From NCBI GenBank assembly GCA_958450365.1, contig CAUEEP010000908.1, positions 186,001 to 250,000 of the forward strand: a DNA stretch of 64,000 nt, read 5' to 3'. The notes below the pieces were generated by a model, which was not told where the DNA came from, did not search any database, and saw only the letters and a program-made list of their open reading frames with translations. Position 1 is the first letter of the stretch; each line of letters starts with the position of its first letter. Shown piece after piece: positions 1-11,432 of the stretch. The translations under genes were made by a program, and so were the position numbers. The DNA is from Mesorhabditis belari. Its lineage: Eukaryota; Nematoda; Chromadorea; Rhabditida; Rhabditidae.

Positions 1-1
1 C

Positions 2-1585
2 ATTTTGGCTGAAAGGGACAAGAAGAGTCACCATGAAATCGCCGCTCACATGTACAAGGATTATTTGAGGTGAGGAAAGAAGGCCACTGTCAAGTGTTAA
101 GACAATTCTGAGAGTGTAGCAAAATCTTGAGCCTAATTTTAGAAGTGAAGCCGGTGTGATCCGTCGTCCCGGACCTCTCCCCAAGCACATGTTACCCGAA
201 TTGGCGAACGTGACTGATCCAAAGGAGCGACAAAGGTTGAGGAATTGTGCCGCACAAAGGAGATACCGAGAAGCGACAAATGCCCAAGAAATGATGTACA
301 ATGAAGTGAGTCTGTTACTGATTTTGTAGTTGATAATGGATACAAATTCCAATATGGTTTGGTCACCTTTTAATTAAATAAAGATCATTATGGTGATCGA
401 AAGTTAGATCGAAAGATCGAATGTGATAGTTTTTTTGGTGAAGTTTTATGTGTAAATGACTAGAGTGAATCGGTTTATCAATAATTTATCAGGGATTAAA
501 AGATGAAATCAGCTTTTCAGATCATTTCAACCTTGAGTATCTCACTATGGAAAGGCACGAATTTCCCATGAGCTTTCGTTTCCGGATCACATACATCTTA
601 CTAAATTGAGTATGGAGATTCATAATCAGAAATCAAAATCTGCGAAATAAGCTTGCAAACGTGTAAAATGAATTGAAATTTTGAAAATAAGCTTTAAAGG
701 GTGCTTTCAATCACTGGGAAGCGGGCACCGGTGAGATAATTTCTCTATAATAAGACCGGAGCTCGGTCCCGCTCTTAGTTTTTGGTTTTTTTTCTTCAAG
801 TTCAATACTTTACATTGTAACTATTCAATATAACAAAGCAAAAGGTGAAATGTTAAAATATATGAAACGCGATCACAAAGGATCCAAAATAATAAAATTT
901 TCGCAATGCGAACATCTAATAAAAGCGATTGAAAAGCGCCCTTTAAAGCTTATTTTCAAAATTTCAATTCATTTTATACGTTTGCAAGCTTATTTCGCAG
1001 ATTTTCATCTTAGACTATGAATCTCCATACTCGATTTAGTAAGATGTATGTGGTGCTGAAACGAAAATTCATGAGAAGTTCGTGCCTTTCTAGAAACCTT
1101 GATCTTGATTTAAGAATTTCTAGAATTTCTAGCAAAAGTACCGTCAAATTTAAGGCAAAAATCAATCCCAAAAATTTGGACATAGTGATGCCTAGAGAGC
1201 GGGAAAGCTCAGTCGCTCCAAAAAAAAATATTCAGCTGTAAAATTGTGCCCGAGGGTTTTCGGAGTCGGAGGATCGATGGAGCTATTCATTCATTTATTG
1301 AGTCTAAGTTGAAACTCGGGTGAAGCCTTTCTTTAAGAAAACAACTTTTATAAAAAGCAAACTCTTTCATTAGCTTACAAAATCCCGAAATTTCAGGTCG
1401 TTCACAACAATGTGCCGTCATTGTTGAATCTGAAGTACCAACTACCTGAAGAACTTGCCGCAGGAATCGATGAGATCGTCAACGATCTCTGCTCAGCAAC
1501 AAAGAAGAAAGAGCTGGACTCGTTGAAGCAAAATCTCCCAGTTCGTGAGCAGCATCTCATCGATGTCGGCACAAATAGTGATTAA
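2..1585 (+). CDS. 3' end of an unrecognised multi-exon gene
   Basis: Three exons join in phase: 2-69, 143-305 and 1397-1585, ending in TAA. The donors are GTGAGG and GTGAGT, and the acceptors are TTTTAG and TTTCAG. The visible product is about 139 residues and the 5' part lies outside the window. It is hydrophilic: a lysine/histidine-rich start, a middle with RQRLRNCAAQRRYRE, and an acidic/lysine-rich end (ATKKKELDSLKQ). The NCAAQRRYR stretch resembles a bZIP basic region but misses the full signature, and no leucine zipper follows, so I assign no function. The 1.1 kb last intron holds a fold-back element. The exon phases make a real gene likely; its identity is unknown. Confidence 0.6.
551..1090. 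mobile_element. Fold-back MITE with ~165-bp terminal inverted repeats
   Basis: Positions 551-715 and about 926-1090 are imperfect reverse complements of each other (for example AAGGCACGAA against TTCGTGCCTT, and GCGAAATAAGCTTGCAAACG against CGTTTGCAAGCTTATTTCGC). They flank a ~210-bp centre with no coding capacity. The element lies inside the last intron of the gene at 2-1585. Long arms without a transposase fit a fold-back type MITE. Confidence 0.7.
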
Positions 1586-1807
1586 CTTTTTCTAAATTTT
1601 CTCCTTTCCCAATCTCAGCTCTCCAAAAAAGTCGCTACTTTATTCATGCCAATGATTGTCTCCATTGAAATTTCAGAAAATGTACCCCTACTTTGTGTTC
1701 AAATTTGCTTTTACGCTCATTGTTCATTTTGTAATTTCATTTTTTTTTTGATGTCAGCCATGATTCTACAAATGTTTCTTTGTTGGTTCTGGTGAATTTA
1801 GTGTTAG

Positions 1808-2131
1808 GCTGTTGACTCGCACTTTGTGCTCCTATAAACGCACACTCTCTGGAGCACTCAGTTCGTATTTTAGTGAAAAATGAGAAACAGATTACCAGAA
1901 AAATAGAAAGAGTTAAGATTCAAGTGTACCAGAAAGTGAGCGTTTGCAAGAGCACAAAGACTGTTCTGGTTTTGTTGGGCTTACAGTACAAGAAGCACAA
2001 GAAAGTCAGCGTACTTCGTGCTCTTGCAAACGGACACTCTCTGGCGCACTTAATCCATACTTTTACCTTTGAAAACTAGAGTTTGGTGTGCCAGAAATCA
2101 TGCGTTTCCAAGAGCACAAAGTACACTGCGG
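1808..2131. repeat. Nested inverted repeats built on a GAGCACAAAG/CTTTGTGCTC core
   Basis: The core GTTTGCAAGAGCACAAAG recurs as direct and inverted copies at about 1816-1840, 1941-1962, 2010-2030 and 2101-2122, each separated by 80-100 bp. The outer arms also pair. A palindromic non-autonomous element or a local amplification of one is likely; no transposase and no clear target-site duplication are visible. Confidence 0.5.
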
Positions 2132-2948
2132 CCTCGGATTACTTTTAGTTCGAATTCTATTTTCCTGTTGTACTTTAATCCAAGATTATTTTTTAGTCAA
2201 AAACTGCCGACATTTTTCCTACCATATTTTTCTATTTTCTATTGCTGAAAAGTTCCCAAGCTAGGCTTGAGCTTCTCATTTTTTCTACGAGTACATCCCC
2301 AAACCCGAAAATTTGAAGAAATTTCTTTATAAAAATGTTTTTGTTGTCTATTTGATTCATTATTTCTGTGCTGTTTGTTATTTTTATTCAATTCTTCAAC
2401 TTTTTTGAATAAATTTATCGTGAAAATCGTGAATACAATAATCCCATTGTAAAGAAAATAAGAAAAGAATTCAAACATTAAAATGTATGAAAGTTTTTAG
2501 TTAAATTACAAATCGCAAAGCAAGAATGAAAAAAGAATAACAACCGTTTTAACGAGAGATTGATATGAAAGGGAATTTTTCGAAAAAAATGATCGTTTGA
2601 GGATTTATTGAGCCTCCACAACTGAAAAGAATGAGTTAAATTGTTAAATTGATGTGTAGCTTTGTGAACTTTTAGACTTTTAAACTTTTAAACTTTTAAA
2701 ACTAATGATAGAATTAGAACTGATTCGATCAAAAGTTATGGAAGTGTCAAGGCAAAATTAATAAAGATTTACTCAAGAGTAAGGTCCAGAAGTTGTAAAG
2801 TGGCCAGATCAGGGCTAGTTTCTGCCTACTTTCTACTAGTTTTTGCCTACTTAAAGCTACTTTGATGACCCTGTTGACCTATTTTTATGGATCACGCCCT
2901 GGTTGATCTAATTTAAGTCAAATTGTAGTAATTTTTAGAAGTTTTTCT
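2132..2948. other. Intergenic, no gene recognised
   Basis: AT-rich sequence with short open frames lacking codon bias or recognisable motifs. It contains small tandem oddities such as the repeated CTTTTAAA near 2680-2700. Transcription of tth-1 would end at its right edge. Confidence 0.5.
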
Positions 2949-2966
2949 TTTATTCAAAAGCTGCAG

Positions 2967-4500
2967 TCAGTCTACAATTTCCCTTTTAATTTTATTTCGA
3001 TACCCACCTTCACATCCATGTTTCACTTGAGGCTCAACATGCTTGAGGGCACTCTTGTCGAAATGAGCCGCCTCAACGGGAGCCTTCTCGCGGAGAATAT
3101 CTGAATTGAGAAGTGGTTATTTTCCCATTCCATTTCACGAACCTTCTTTTGATGGAAGGATCACCTTCTCCTCAGTGCTCACCGGGTTCAACTTGCCCGA
3201 ATCGAACTCCTCGATGTTGTGCGTAAGCTCTTGGTGCTGCTTCTCCTGCTTGATGTCTGAAAATCAATTTTATTTGTTATGTGATTCAAATCATTTCTCC
3301 TTTTCTAATTCTTTTTACCTTGAGGAGTAGGAAGGACTTGCTTTTCGTCAGTCGAAGTCCGTCGAAGCCTTTCCGGAGTGAAATGCGTGATTCCATCACA
3401 GATCTCGTTGTGAGTCTTCTCTTGGATGATTTCTAAAATAATTTCTCAAAAAAATCAAAAAGTTTCGACCACGGAAGGATTCGAACCTTCAATCTTCTGC
3501 TCCGTAGGCAGACGCGTTATCCATTGCGCCACGCGGCCACACGTTGTGGGGCTTTGAGAAAGACTAATGGATGGCTACGGCCTGTCAATGTCACATTTCC
3601 CGCCAAAACTGTTTTTTACTGGTCAAATGGCTTGTTGACAGTAAAAGAAGAAGGGTAAAAGATAAGAGTTGCAGAATTTCAGAGCAAAATTTAAAACTTT
3701 TGGGTTTATTAGTATATAATAGTTTAATAGCTTAATATAGTTGTGAAAAGTGGAGTGAAATCCTTTTACGAAAGAGGAATCAGACTTTTGCGTGATCGAT
3801 GGGCTCAATTTTTGGAAAATGATGGAGATTACATTGTGGATTGATTAATTTGATGTAAATAAAGAAATTCTGATAATTTTAAACTATACAACGGCTTATT
3901 CGCTTTTAGGGAAAACGAAAAATCGCCAAAAATCCTTTTGAAATTATCCAAGCTTGGGATATTTTCTAAAGTTGAATTTCTCCGTTGTTTTGCAACAGAA
4001 TTACATTAAATTTTAGCAATAACTAGCCCTAGACATACTATATTCAAAAACCAAAGCGCTTTTATGGCTATCAACAGATTATCTAATCTTTTCAGCGCTT
4101 TGCTCTCAGCCATTTAACCATAAAATCAGCTCAAACTTTTTTGTTGTTTCACGTTATTTCTCTGGAATCTAATGTCAAAAAAATGTAAAGAAATCGGTCT
4201 CTTAAGATGAGAGAGTTGAGACATGACAGTTTTCATAGCATTCATAGCATATGCGCAAACTTAATAAATCTAGTCTATCTAAACCCTAAAACGACTAACC
4301 AGTGGGACTCGGCAAGACTTGCTTCTCGTGGGTCTCCACTTTCTTCAACTCGACTCCATGAACAAGCGCCTGAATTTTCTATTTCTGTTGATTTTCCTTC
4401 AATTTCCCGAGCATAAGGTTATAAAATTTACCTTTGCAATGTCCCGATCGATTTTCGGGAGATCTTCGAGCTTTGGTGAAGTGGGAGCAACGTCGGTCAT
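2967..4500 (-). CDS. tth-1: Tetra-thymosin-beta (actin-binding WH2-repeat protein)
   Basis: Five exons on the minus strand join in phase: 4500-4432, 4369-4300, 3432-3319, 3256-3143 and 3100-2967. Together they encode 166 residues; I recall the C. elegans protein as about 150. The product begins MTDVAPTSPKLEDLPKIDRD and then carries four beta-thymosin/WH2-type repeats: LKKVETHEKQVLPSP, LRRTSTDEKQVLPTP, LNPVSTEEKVILPS and a final FDKSALKHVEPQV. Most exons each encode one repeat. Such proteins bind monomeric actin and regulate filament assembly in the cytosol. An AATAAA signal (2954-2949) follows the stop closely. The end of exon 5 contains a possible GTGGGT donor, so the last ~12 residues are less certain. 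A tRNA and a mariner remnant sit in intron 2. Confidence 0.9.
3466..3538 (-). tRNA. tRNA-Arg (anticodon ACG)
   Basis: The 73-nt minus-strand sequence folds as a cloverleaf. The acceptor GGCCGCG pairs with CGTGGTC with G discriminator (three G-U wobbles). The D arm carries an A-box-like TGGCGCAATGG, the anticodon stem TCTGC/GCAGA encloses loop CTACGGA (anticodon ACG), and the T arm has GGTTCGAATCC. It lies on the same strand as tth-1, inside tth-1 intron 2, so it is presumably transcribed by Pol III from its own internal boxes. Confidence 0.92.
3755..3844 (+). pseudogene. Mariner transposase C-terminal remnant
   Basis: One frame reads SFYERGIRLLRDRWAQFL followed by an ENDGDYIVD-type ending and TGA. 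This is the standard C-terminus of mariner transposases (F-x-x-G-I-x-x-L-x-x-R-W). Nothing of the catalytic core remains. It is opposite in strand to tth-1 and intronic, so it is a dead fragment. Confidence 0.8.
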
Positions 4501-5907
4501 CTTTATCTAAAATTGTTGAGGTTTAAGGATTTGAAGACAACAAACAAACAAGGAAAATCAAAGGAAGTCAATGAAAATCTAATTTAGGTTTAATTTAGAG
4601 AAGAATAAAGAAGAAAACAACAAGGAAAAGGAAAGAAATAAGGAAATAACTACTGGCAAAAAAACCATCCGGACAATAGTAATTGAATAAAGCTAGAATC
4701 AATTTTTGAGGCATTAGCTGAGCTCCTAGGCGTACTTAAGGGAAAAATTTAAATCTTTACTAACCACAAAATCTCTTTACACCATTAAAAATACAGTTTC
4801 TGAGAGATTTTTGGTCAACGATTTGCTTCTTTCCTTCCGTTTCTCTCTAGATGCTCTTTCTTTGTCTCTGAGAAAGACGATTTCCTTGGATTTAGAGACA
4901 ATTCTCGCAAAGGAGATGAGCAAACGGGGCATTGAAAGAAAAGGGAAAGACCCAAACCCTTTCCCTTTATGGAAAACCATTCAACAATGGGAATCAGCTG
5001 GTTGAGACGGGGAAAAAGGCTCTATAGCTCTCTACCCTTGAACCAATGTGTCCCACAACTACTGCACAACAGCTTTGATTCATAAATTCTATAGAATAGA
5101 TCTATGAAAATGAAAAAAAATGAAATAGCGGATTTTCAGGAAAACCCGCATTTTTTTTCCAAATCATTGCTTTTTCTGAGTCATCGTTATGGGCTGAAAA
5201 TGTTTTTCTCTCTCGTTTTCGTTCGCAAGATTTGTAATGACAAATTCATCGATTGATTTCAAATTTCGGTTTTGCAAAAGTGGAAATGGAGATTTTAAAA
5301 GGATAAAGTTGATCTGAAGCTTTAAAAATGATGATGATGAAAACGAAAATGATCTCGAAAATGATGTTCTTTGTTTCCTGGTAGTAAAACTGAACAGTTT
5401 AGTCAACAAGAGGCAACGAGTCAACAAATGCGAGTTTTTGAAACTGAGAAAGTGTTAGTCTAGTCAACAATGCAAGCTTTGAAATTGAAAAAGTGTTGTG
5501 AGCATTTGAAAAAGATTTGAACAAGTTTTGTACAATTTTCTTAAGAATAGATGAAAGATCTTTGAATTTTGAACTTAGATTTTCATTTGCTATTCACCCG
5601 CGCATAATTGCTCTCATCGATCCCCTGTAATCGACATTGAGCAAAGCCAATGGCAAGCGAAAATCACAAGGACAGCTGCGTTTTGAGGAACCTTCAAGTG
5701 GTCAAAATAGCATAAAAAGATGTCACTGTCACCCAAAGATAAATCGAGATTTAAAAAGAAGTAAAGTTGTAAACGAGTGATCTGTGCGTTGCTATAATTC
5801 TACAATTTGAGATTTAGAAAGCAAAATGTGCTCAACAATTTGATGTTCTTTAGGATTTGCTAAACTGAAATTCTAAATGAGAAACACAAAATTTCTGAAA
5901 GAAAATA
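4501..5907. other. Upstream region of tth-1, no gene recognised
   Basis: This presumably contains the tth-1 promoter and possible 5' untranslated exons. Two overlapping open frames on opposite strands near 4777-5005 have no recognisable motifs. AATGATG/GAAAATGA-rich simple sequence occurs near 5320-5360. Confidence 0.4.
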
Positions 5908-6447
5908 TTGGGTTGGTGAATTGAGAACTGCCGGCTATTATCATAGGTGACAGTTTGAGCACTTTCTTCAAAAGAAGCCTATTTTGGTGTCAATGGAAAA
6001 GTTGTAGAGAATCAAAAAGTAGGCTTATAGCCAAATTTTCAGAACGATTCAAAAACTGGTTTTCAAGAAATGCCAAATTTACGAATGCCAAATTTATGAA
6101 AACAAAACTTGCATTTTAAGCGAAACTACTAAGTGTATCTTTTTGGAAATTTGGCTATAAGCCTACTTTTTGATTCTCTACAACTTTTCTATTGACACCA
6201 AAATGGGTTTCTTTTGAAGAAAGTGCTCAAACTGGGCTGACGGCTGACATCTCCAGTCCTCCATTTTTGAGTCTCACACTTGTCTCACATACAAACCAAA
6301 ATCCTACTACGAAAGAGGAATCCGCAAATTGCCTGTAAAATGGGCAGAAGTCGTCAATAATAATGGAAATTATTTGGAATGAATTGATGGTTTTATGTTG
6401 AATGAATTTTAGTTCAAAGTCCCGCAGTTTTCAATTCACCAAGCCAA
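5908..6447 (+). mobile_element. Mariner-derived non-autonomous element, family A copy 1
   Basis: Bounded by TA dinucleotides, with ends TTGGGTTGGTGAATTGA and its near-exact complement. About 400 bp form a large imperfect hairpin. Near the right end it keeps a transposase C-terminus (YYERGIRKLPVKWAEVVNNN, then TGA). The same element recurs inverted at 8675-9214 and 15666-16180. It is a MITE derived from a mariner by internal deletion and inverted duplication. Confidence 0.85.
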
Positions 6448-7335
6448 TATAACGGTACTTACCAAATTTTTAACAAAAATTTGGTAAGTAAACCTTAAAC
6501 TGAATGGTTTGGGCTAACTTAGATTTTCATAGATTCCCATAGATTTCTAATGTTTCGAGGAAAACCCTATCCAAAACCTCAATAAAATCCATGTCATAAG
6601 CAACTTTGTTTACTGTTTACTGCATAAGGGAGCCGCTTCATTTTGCCCCCAAAAAAGGAAACAGAAAACACTTTCAAGAAATGAAAACAAACATTTCGAA
6701 ATCTCGATGTTGTTGTCAAAGGTAAGCCAACTGTTTATGTGTGCTTATCAGCAATTCTTTCCATTCTTTTCATTCGAAAAGTTATCGAAAAAGGTTCACT
6801 CCCATATTTTCCCTTCGAATTATTCACCAGTCACAAGGGGCTCCACCCATTCAAGTTATCAGCTGTTTTTTTTGAAGAGAATTTTTTGGGCAAAAAATTG
6901 AATTGGGATTTTTTTTGGGTTTAACTTCAATTCAACCTCAATTTAACCTCAATTTAACTTCAATTTTAATATTATTTAGAACAATTAAGCAATTCAAAAG
7001 CAATTCAAAAGCAATTCAAGCAATTAAATCAAAAATTGTTTAAACCTTTGTTGGAATAGTTGAAAAATCTCATAAAATTTTGCAAGTGTCAATAACTTTT
7101 TTGCTATAGAAAATATTGAGCCAAGAGTAAATAAAATTTTCAAAAAAAAATGGGCCAAAACGAGAAGAACAAGGATTGAATTGAATGACGAAAAGAGAGC
7201 CATTGAAATGAATCGAATTGAGTACTTTAAGATATCAAAAGGTTAGTAAAGCTTACTATGAACTGGTTTATTCATGAATTTAACGTAAAACAAGGTAAAA
7301 ATAACTCGTTTTTTTATACAGGATGAGTCATAGTA
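6448..7335. other. Intergenic, low-complexity AT-rich DNA
   Basis: Contains a short palindrome around 6458-6490 (ACTTACCAAATTTTT against its complement) and degenerate CAATTYAACCT and AGCAATTCAA repeats near 6930-7025. No gene was recognised. Confidence 0.5.
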
Positions 7336-7553
7336 CACTACTGGACAATGAAATATCATATTTGAAAAACGCGCGTCTGTAACTCCCTTATCTTTACCGT
7401 ATTTCTAAATATTAATATTACCATTGTGTAGCCCTTGAAATGAGCTTTCAGAAAATGTATAACACTAATAGTTTAAACTCAAAGACAACGGATTTACAGG
7501 CGCGCGAAAGTGACGATCGTTTTTCCAATATGATATTTCATTGTCCAGTGCTG
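7336..7553. mobile_element. Short MITE with ~27-bp TIRs and TA target site
   Basis: Starts CACTACTGGACAATGAAATA and ends with its near-exact complement, flanked by TA on both sides. About 218 bp with no coding capacity. The TA target and short inverted ends fit a Tc1/mariner-mobilised MITE. Confidence 0.8.
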
Positions 7554-7802
7554 TAGTAGTGCTACACTAGGAGCACTAGTTGGCAACGAAATCGAATCGT
7601 CCATTGCTATTACTCGTTTAAATAAGTACTTTACAATTAATAAAATTATCAAATTAATCAAATTAATCAAATTCCTTGTTAAATATGTCCTTCCGTTTAA
7701 TAGAATCAATTAAAATTGCTATGGAAAGAGGAATTGAAGTTTCTTCATTCTTGAAGAGGAAAAAGTAGCTTGTTTACATGTCTGGATGAACAGATTAGAT
7801 TC

Positions 7803-7961
7803 TTAACACGTTGACGACAATGGCGTTTTTGCACAAACAATCGCATGGGACAACGTTGTGTTTTTTTCGACAAAAAATGTCACCTGACATCAGGTGACAA
7901 TGTCCCAGGCGAACGAATATGTGTCAGACAGCATCAGGTGACAATGTCGTCAACGTGTTAA
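7803..7961. mobile_element. Short MITE with TTAA ends (piggyBac type)
   Basis: Begins TTAACACGTTGACGACAATG and ends CATTGTCGTCAACGTGTTAA-like, so a TTAA target lies at each end followed by ~15-bp inverted repeats. An internal CATCAGGTGACAATGTC motif appears twice. TTAA targets are characteristic of the piggyBac superfamily; no transposase is present. Confidence 0.65.
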
Positions 7962-8057
7962 CCACATTATATTCTTCTTAACTCAAAAAAAATAGATAAA
8001 TCGGATCTAAATTTAGTTCGACAAGTCAATTTTAGACTCTTTTTAGTAAAAAGAACT

Positions 8058-8104
8058 AGCTGCTGACCTAGCTGCTGACCTAGCTGCTGACCTAGCTGCT
8101 GACC
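8058..8104. repeat. Tandem repeat, 12-bp unit, about four copies
   Basis: The unit AGCTGCTGACCT is repeated about four times without interruption. Confidence 0.9.
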
Positions 8105-8400
8105 GACCTCGAGCAGTGGGTGGGTGGAAAATTTAGTTTTGAATCTGATGGATGGATGAAAAGAGTGGATGGGAACGAGGATGAGGAAAACAAGGAATGG
8201 AAAGAGGAATGGATGGAGAAAGATGGGGAAATGACAGGGAACAGACCATGTGTGGATGGGGAAAAGGGGAGGGAAGTGGGATGGAAGGAGGCACCTCCCC
8301 TCCCTCCATTCCCCATGTGTTATTGTGAGTCAGTGCACGCACCGCGCGCCTCTTCTCCCCCTTTCTTCCATTCTTTTCACTCTTTGTGAAAGAAAAGAGC
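8105..8400. repeat. Purine-rich GGATGG/GGAAA low-complexity tract
   Basis: The plus strand is strongly purine-rich, with degenerate TGGATGGA and GGAAAG repeats. This keeps open frames on both strands. The Glu/Lys/Gly-rich or Pro/Ser-rich translations show no domain, so I treat them as compositional artefacts and not genes. Confidence 0.6.
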
Positions 8401-8674
8401 AAGATATTCTATAGATGCATGTAAATTGAGATATTTAACCACAGCTGGAGACTTGATCAAGTCAAAGCACAAAGGAAACTAGCAGAGAACTTTTGGGAAA
8501 TGTACTGCGTGTTTATCATCGTAGTTTTTATAATCTATTACAGTCAAATCTCGATAGCAAAAAAACTTCGTTAAAAAAAGATTTTTCCCTATCCCGACGA
8601 GTAAAACTAGTACAATTTTAACCTCAATAACAAGCATTACGGCTTTCCACCCTTCACTAAGTATCTGATATCTA

Positions 8675-9214
8675 TTGGGTTGGTGAATTGAAAACTGCGG
8701 GACTTTGAACTAAAATTTATCCAACATAAAACCATGAATTGATTCGAAATAATTTCCATTATTATTGACGACTTCTGCCCATTTTACAAGCAATTTGCGG
8801 ATTCCTATTTCGTAGTAGGATTTTGGTTTGTGTGTGAGACAAGTGTGAGACTCAAAAATGGAGGACTGGAGATGTCAGCCGTCAGCCCAGTTTGAGCACT
8901 TTCTTCAAAAGAAACCCATTTTGGTGTCAATAGAAAAGTTGTAGAGAATCAAAAAGTAGGCTTATAGTCAAATTTCCAAAAAGATACACTTAGTAGTTTC
9001 GCTTAAAATGCAAGTTTTGTTTTCATAAATTTGGCATTCGTAAATTTCGCATTTCTTGAAAACCAGTTTTTGAATCGTTCTAAAAATTTGGATATAAGCT
9101 TGATTTTTGATTCTCTACAACTTTTCTATTGACACCAAAATGGGTTTCTTTTGAAGAAAGTGCTCAAACTGTTACATATGACAATAGCCGGCAGTTCTCA
9201 ATTCACTAACCCAA
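8675..9214 (-). mobile_element. Mariner-derived non-autonomous element, family A copy 2
   Basis: Inverted copy of the element at 5908-6447, again between TA dinucleotides. The transposase C-terminal remnant is on the minus strand near the left end. Small differences from copy 1 suggest independent decay. Confidence 0.85.
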
Positions 9215-9216
9215 TA

Positions 9217-9925
9217 GCTTCTAGCTTACAGGTTACCAAGAACTTTAGCACTAGTGGACAGCTATTACAGCTAAATATCTTCAATCTACAAAGCAAAAGA
9301 AGGTTCCTAGCTGGTATCTAAAATGCGCCCCAAACCGCAGCTATTCAGTCTATAGCTGTGGACTTTTTAGCAATGAACGTTTAAAAGGATTCGTTTTCTG
9401 TCATTATTCACTCATTTTTGATCATTTGTACTTCTTTGTGAATTGTAATACGTGAAGTTTCAGTATTTTCATTCTATTTTTATTTCTGTTTATGCCATAG
9501 CCTCTTTGCGCAACTTGTTTGATTGAATATTTTGTTTTCTGTATTGGTATCAGCTAAAAGTTGTGCAAAGAAGCTGCCCTTAGTTCGTTTGCTGTTGATT
9601 TTATAATGAGATTGCTTTACATATTGTTTTTTTTAATAAAATTAATCTTATTTGTATAGATGAAAAGATTGGAAATACCAAAGAGCACATTTTTTTAATA
9701 AATTTTAAAATGAGAGCAAATCTAACAGACTAAATCGAGTAAGCCGACTTCGAATTTGTTTCCAAATCCACTAAACGCCAGATATTTAACACCAGAAGCG
9801 CCAGAATTATCATTGAAAGCGAAATCCGGATTGTTCTTGTCAAAAAGAGTCAAATTTTTGGGCACGTTGAATGAGAAAATCTATGAAATAAATCATTTGT
9901 CATCTTCTGCTTACCAAATTCATCC
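9217..9925. other. Intergenic, no gene recognised
   Basis: AT-rich, with short open frames that have no recognisable features. I see no element ends. Confidence 0.45.
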
Positions 9926-10078
9926 TCTAATCTTTCAAATCAACAACTTAACTGAAAGAACTTGGTTTAAATTCATTATCCCAATATTTCTTACTGTTTA
10001 TTTGATCTAATCATCTCCTAAAATGACATGAAATCAATCGAATCATCAATTGCAATCAATCACAAAGGAACATTTTAT
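9926..10078 (+). repeat. 153-bp direct repeat, left copy
   Basis: Nearly identical to 10363-10515 in the same orientation. The pair flanks the 28S rRNA fragment at about 10097-10360. Confidence 0.9.
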
Positions 10079-10096
10079 ATTTTAACATTTTAACAT

Positions 10097-10360
10097 TTTC
10101 ACGCACTCTTTAACTCTCTTCAAAGCCCTTTGCAACTTTCCCTCACGGTACTTGTTTGCTATCGGTCTCGTAGCCATATTTAGCCTTAGATGAAGTTTAC
10201 CACCCGCTTAAGGCTGCGTTCTCAGGCAACCCGACTCCAAGGAACGACCGGTCGACTCCGTCACCACTCATACAGGACTTGCACCTTCTCTGATCTATGG
10301 CCCCAGTCAAAGGGACTTTGAGTAAGTGATGGCGCCGGATAGCCGCACCTATACGCTACA
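10097..10360 (-). rRNA. Partial 28S (LSU) rRNA fragment, pseudogene
   Basis: The reverse complement contains the conserved LSU stretch CAAGTACCGTGAGGGAAAGT followed by TGCAAAGGGCTTTGAAGAGA, typical of the 5' third of eukaryotic 28S around the D2 region, and continues through AAACTTCATCTAAGGCTAAA. Only ~264 bp are present, so this is not a functional gene. It sits between two 153-bp direct repeats, which suggests capture of rDNA during a break-repair or tandem duplication event. Confidence 0.88.
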
Positions 10361-10362
10361 TT

Positions 10363-10515
10363 TCTAATCTTTTAAATCAACAACTTAAGGGAAAGAACTT
10401 GGTTTAAATTCATTTTCTCAATATTTCTTACTGTTTATTTGACCTAATCATCTCCTAAAATGACATGAAATCAATCGAATCATCAATTGCAATCAATCAC
10501 AAAGGAACATTTTAT
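10363..10515 (+). repeat. 153-bp direct repeat, right copy
   Basis: Copy of 9926-10078 with a few substitutions (for example TTAAGGGAAAG for TTAACTGAAAG). It begins directly after the rRNA fragment. Confidence 0.9.
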
Positions 10516-11034
10516 TCTCGTCGTGTTTAGATGACTAATTCAACCACATCCCGACAAAAACACTTGATCATTCTCTGTTTTTTCAGAAGATAATGGAAAA
10601 TAAACACAATATTGATAGAATTCTCTATTTTTTAAATGAAATAGCAAAAAGTTGTTGCTTACAATGTTTTTATGTACTCAAAAACAAAAAACAAAAAACA
10701 AAACAACAAGAACAGAGATTTACACAAAGAACAAACAAATGAAAGTGTTCTCGGAATAGTGATTGAGTAGAAAAAGGAATGAGATGGGCGACAAGAAGGA
10801 TCGACTTGATGGGAAAGGAATATTGATGCGATATGCGAGTGTCAAGGTCGATTGAGCGGCTCGCATTCAATGCCATTTCATCCAAAAACATTCTTTACTC
10901 TGAATTGGAAATAAACTGGGCCTAGAATATTGAATTGATAGAGTTGAAAAGGTGCTGGTCGAGATAAACACGAGACCCATCAGTGAGCCGTACGATTTTT
11001 TTGATATCAACTCAAGTTTTACAAGATTTTGTTA
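10516..11034. other. Intergenic, no gene recognised
   Basis: Contains a CAAAAAA-rich stretch near 10680-10710. No convincing coding exon is visible. Confidence 0.45.
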
Positions 11035-11252
11035 CCGTATTTTCTCTAATAGTAGTGCACCCTGAGCGTCGCCTAAATTGCTCGAAATCTCGAGAACCGC
11101 TTATCAGAACCTATCGATGTGGGGTCGGAAAATGTAGCTGACGATGAGCTCTAGTGGAGGATTAGAGCGTTGAGCTTCTGTGAAAGCTTGGAAACCGTAA
11201 AATAGGCATCAACTCGGCTCACCGGGGTGCACTACTATTAGAGAGAAGACGG
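11035..11252. mobile_element. TIR element family B, copy 1
   Basis: Ends CCGTATTTTCTCTAATAGTA and its complement, bounded by TA. About 218 bp, non-coding. A second copy lies 180 bp downstream in the same orientation. Confidence 0.8.
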
Positions 11253-11432
11253 TATTTATATCAAGAGCTGGAGTTAATCTTATTGTTATTAAATAGCATT
11301 AAATTGTATTTGTCAAATGTAAAAGCCAGTCTTAAAGAAGCTAGACTTAAGTATGTATTACAAGGGAAGGTCAACTGGCTGAGCCGGCCAAATGCTATGT
11401 AACCATTCGACGCAGAATTTTATTCAGAATCT

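Noticed and set aside
180..305. bZIP transcription factor call for the first gene
   Set aside because: NCAAQRRYR resembles a basic region, but the signature is incomplete and no leucine heptads follow.
8092..8402. Overlapping open frames on both strands
   Set aside because: Explained by purine-rich low-complexity sequence. No domain, and neither frame is supported by exon signals.
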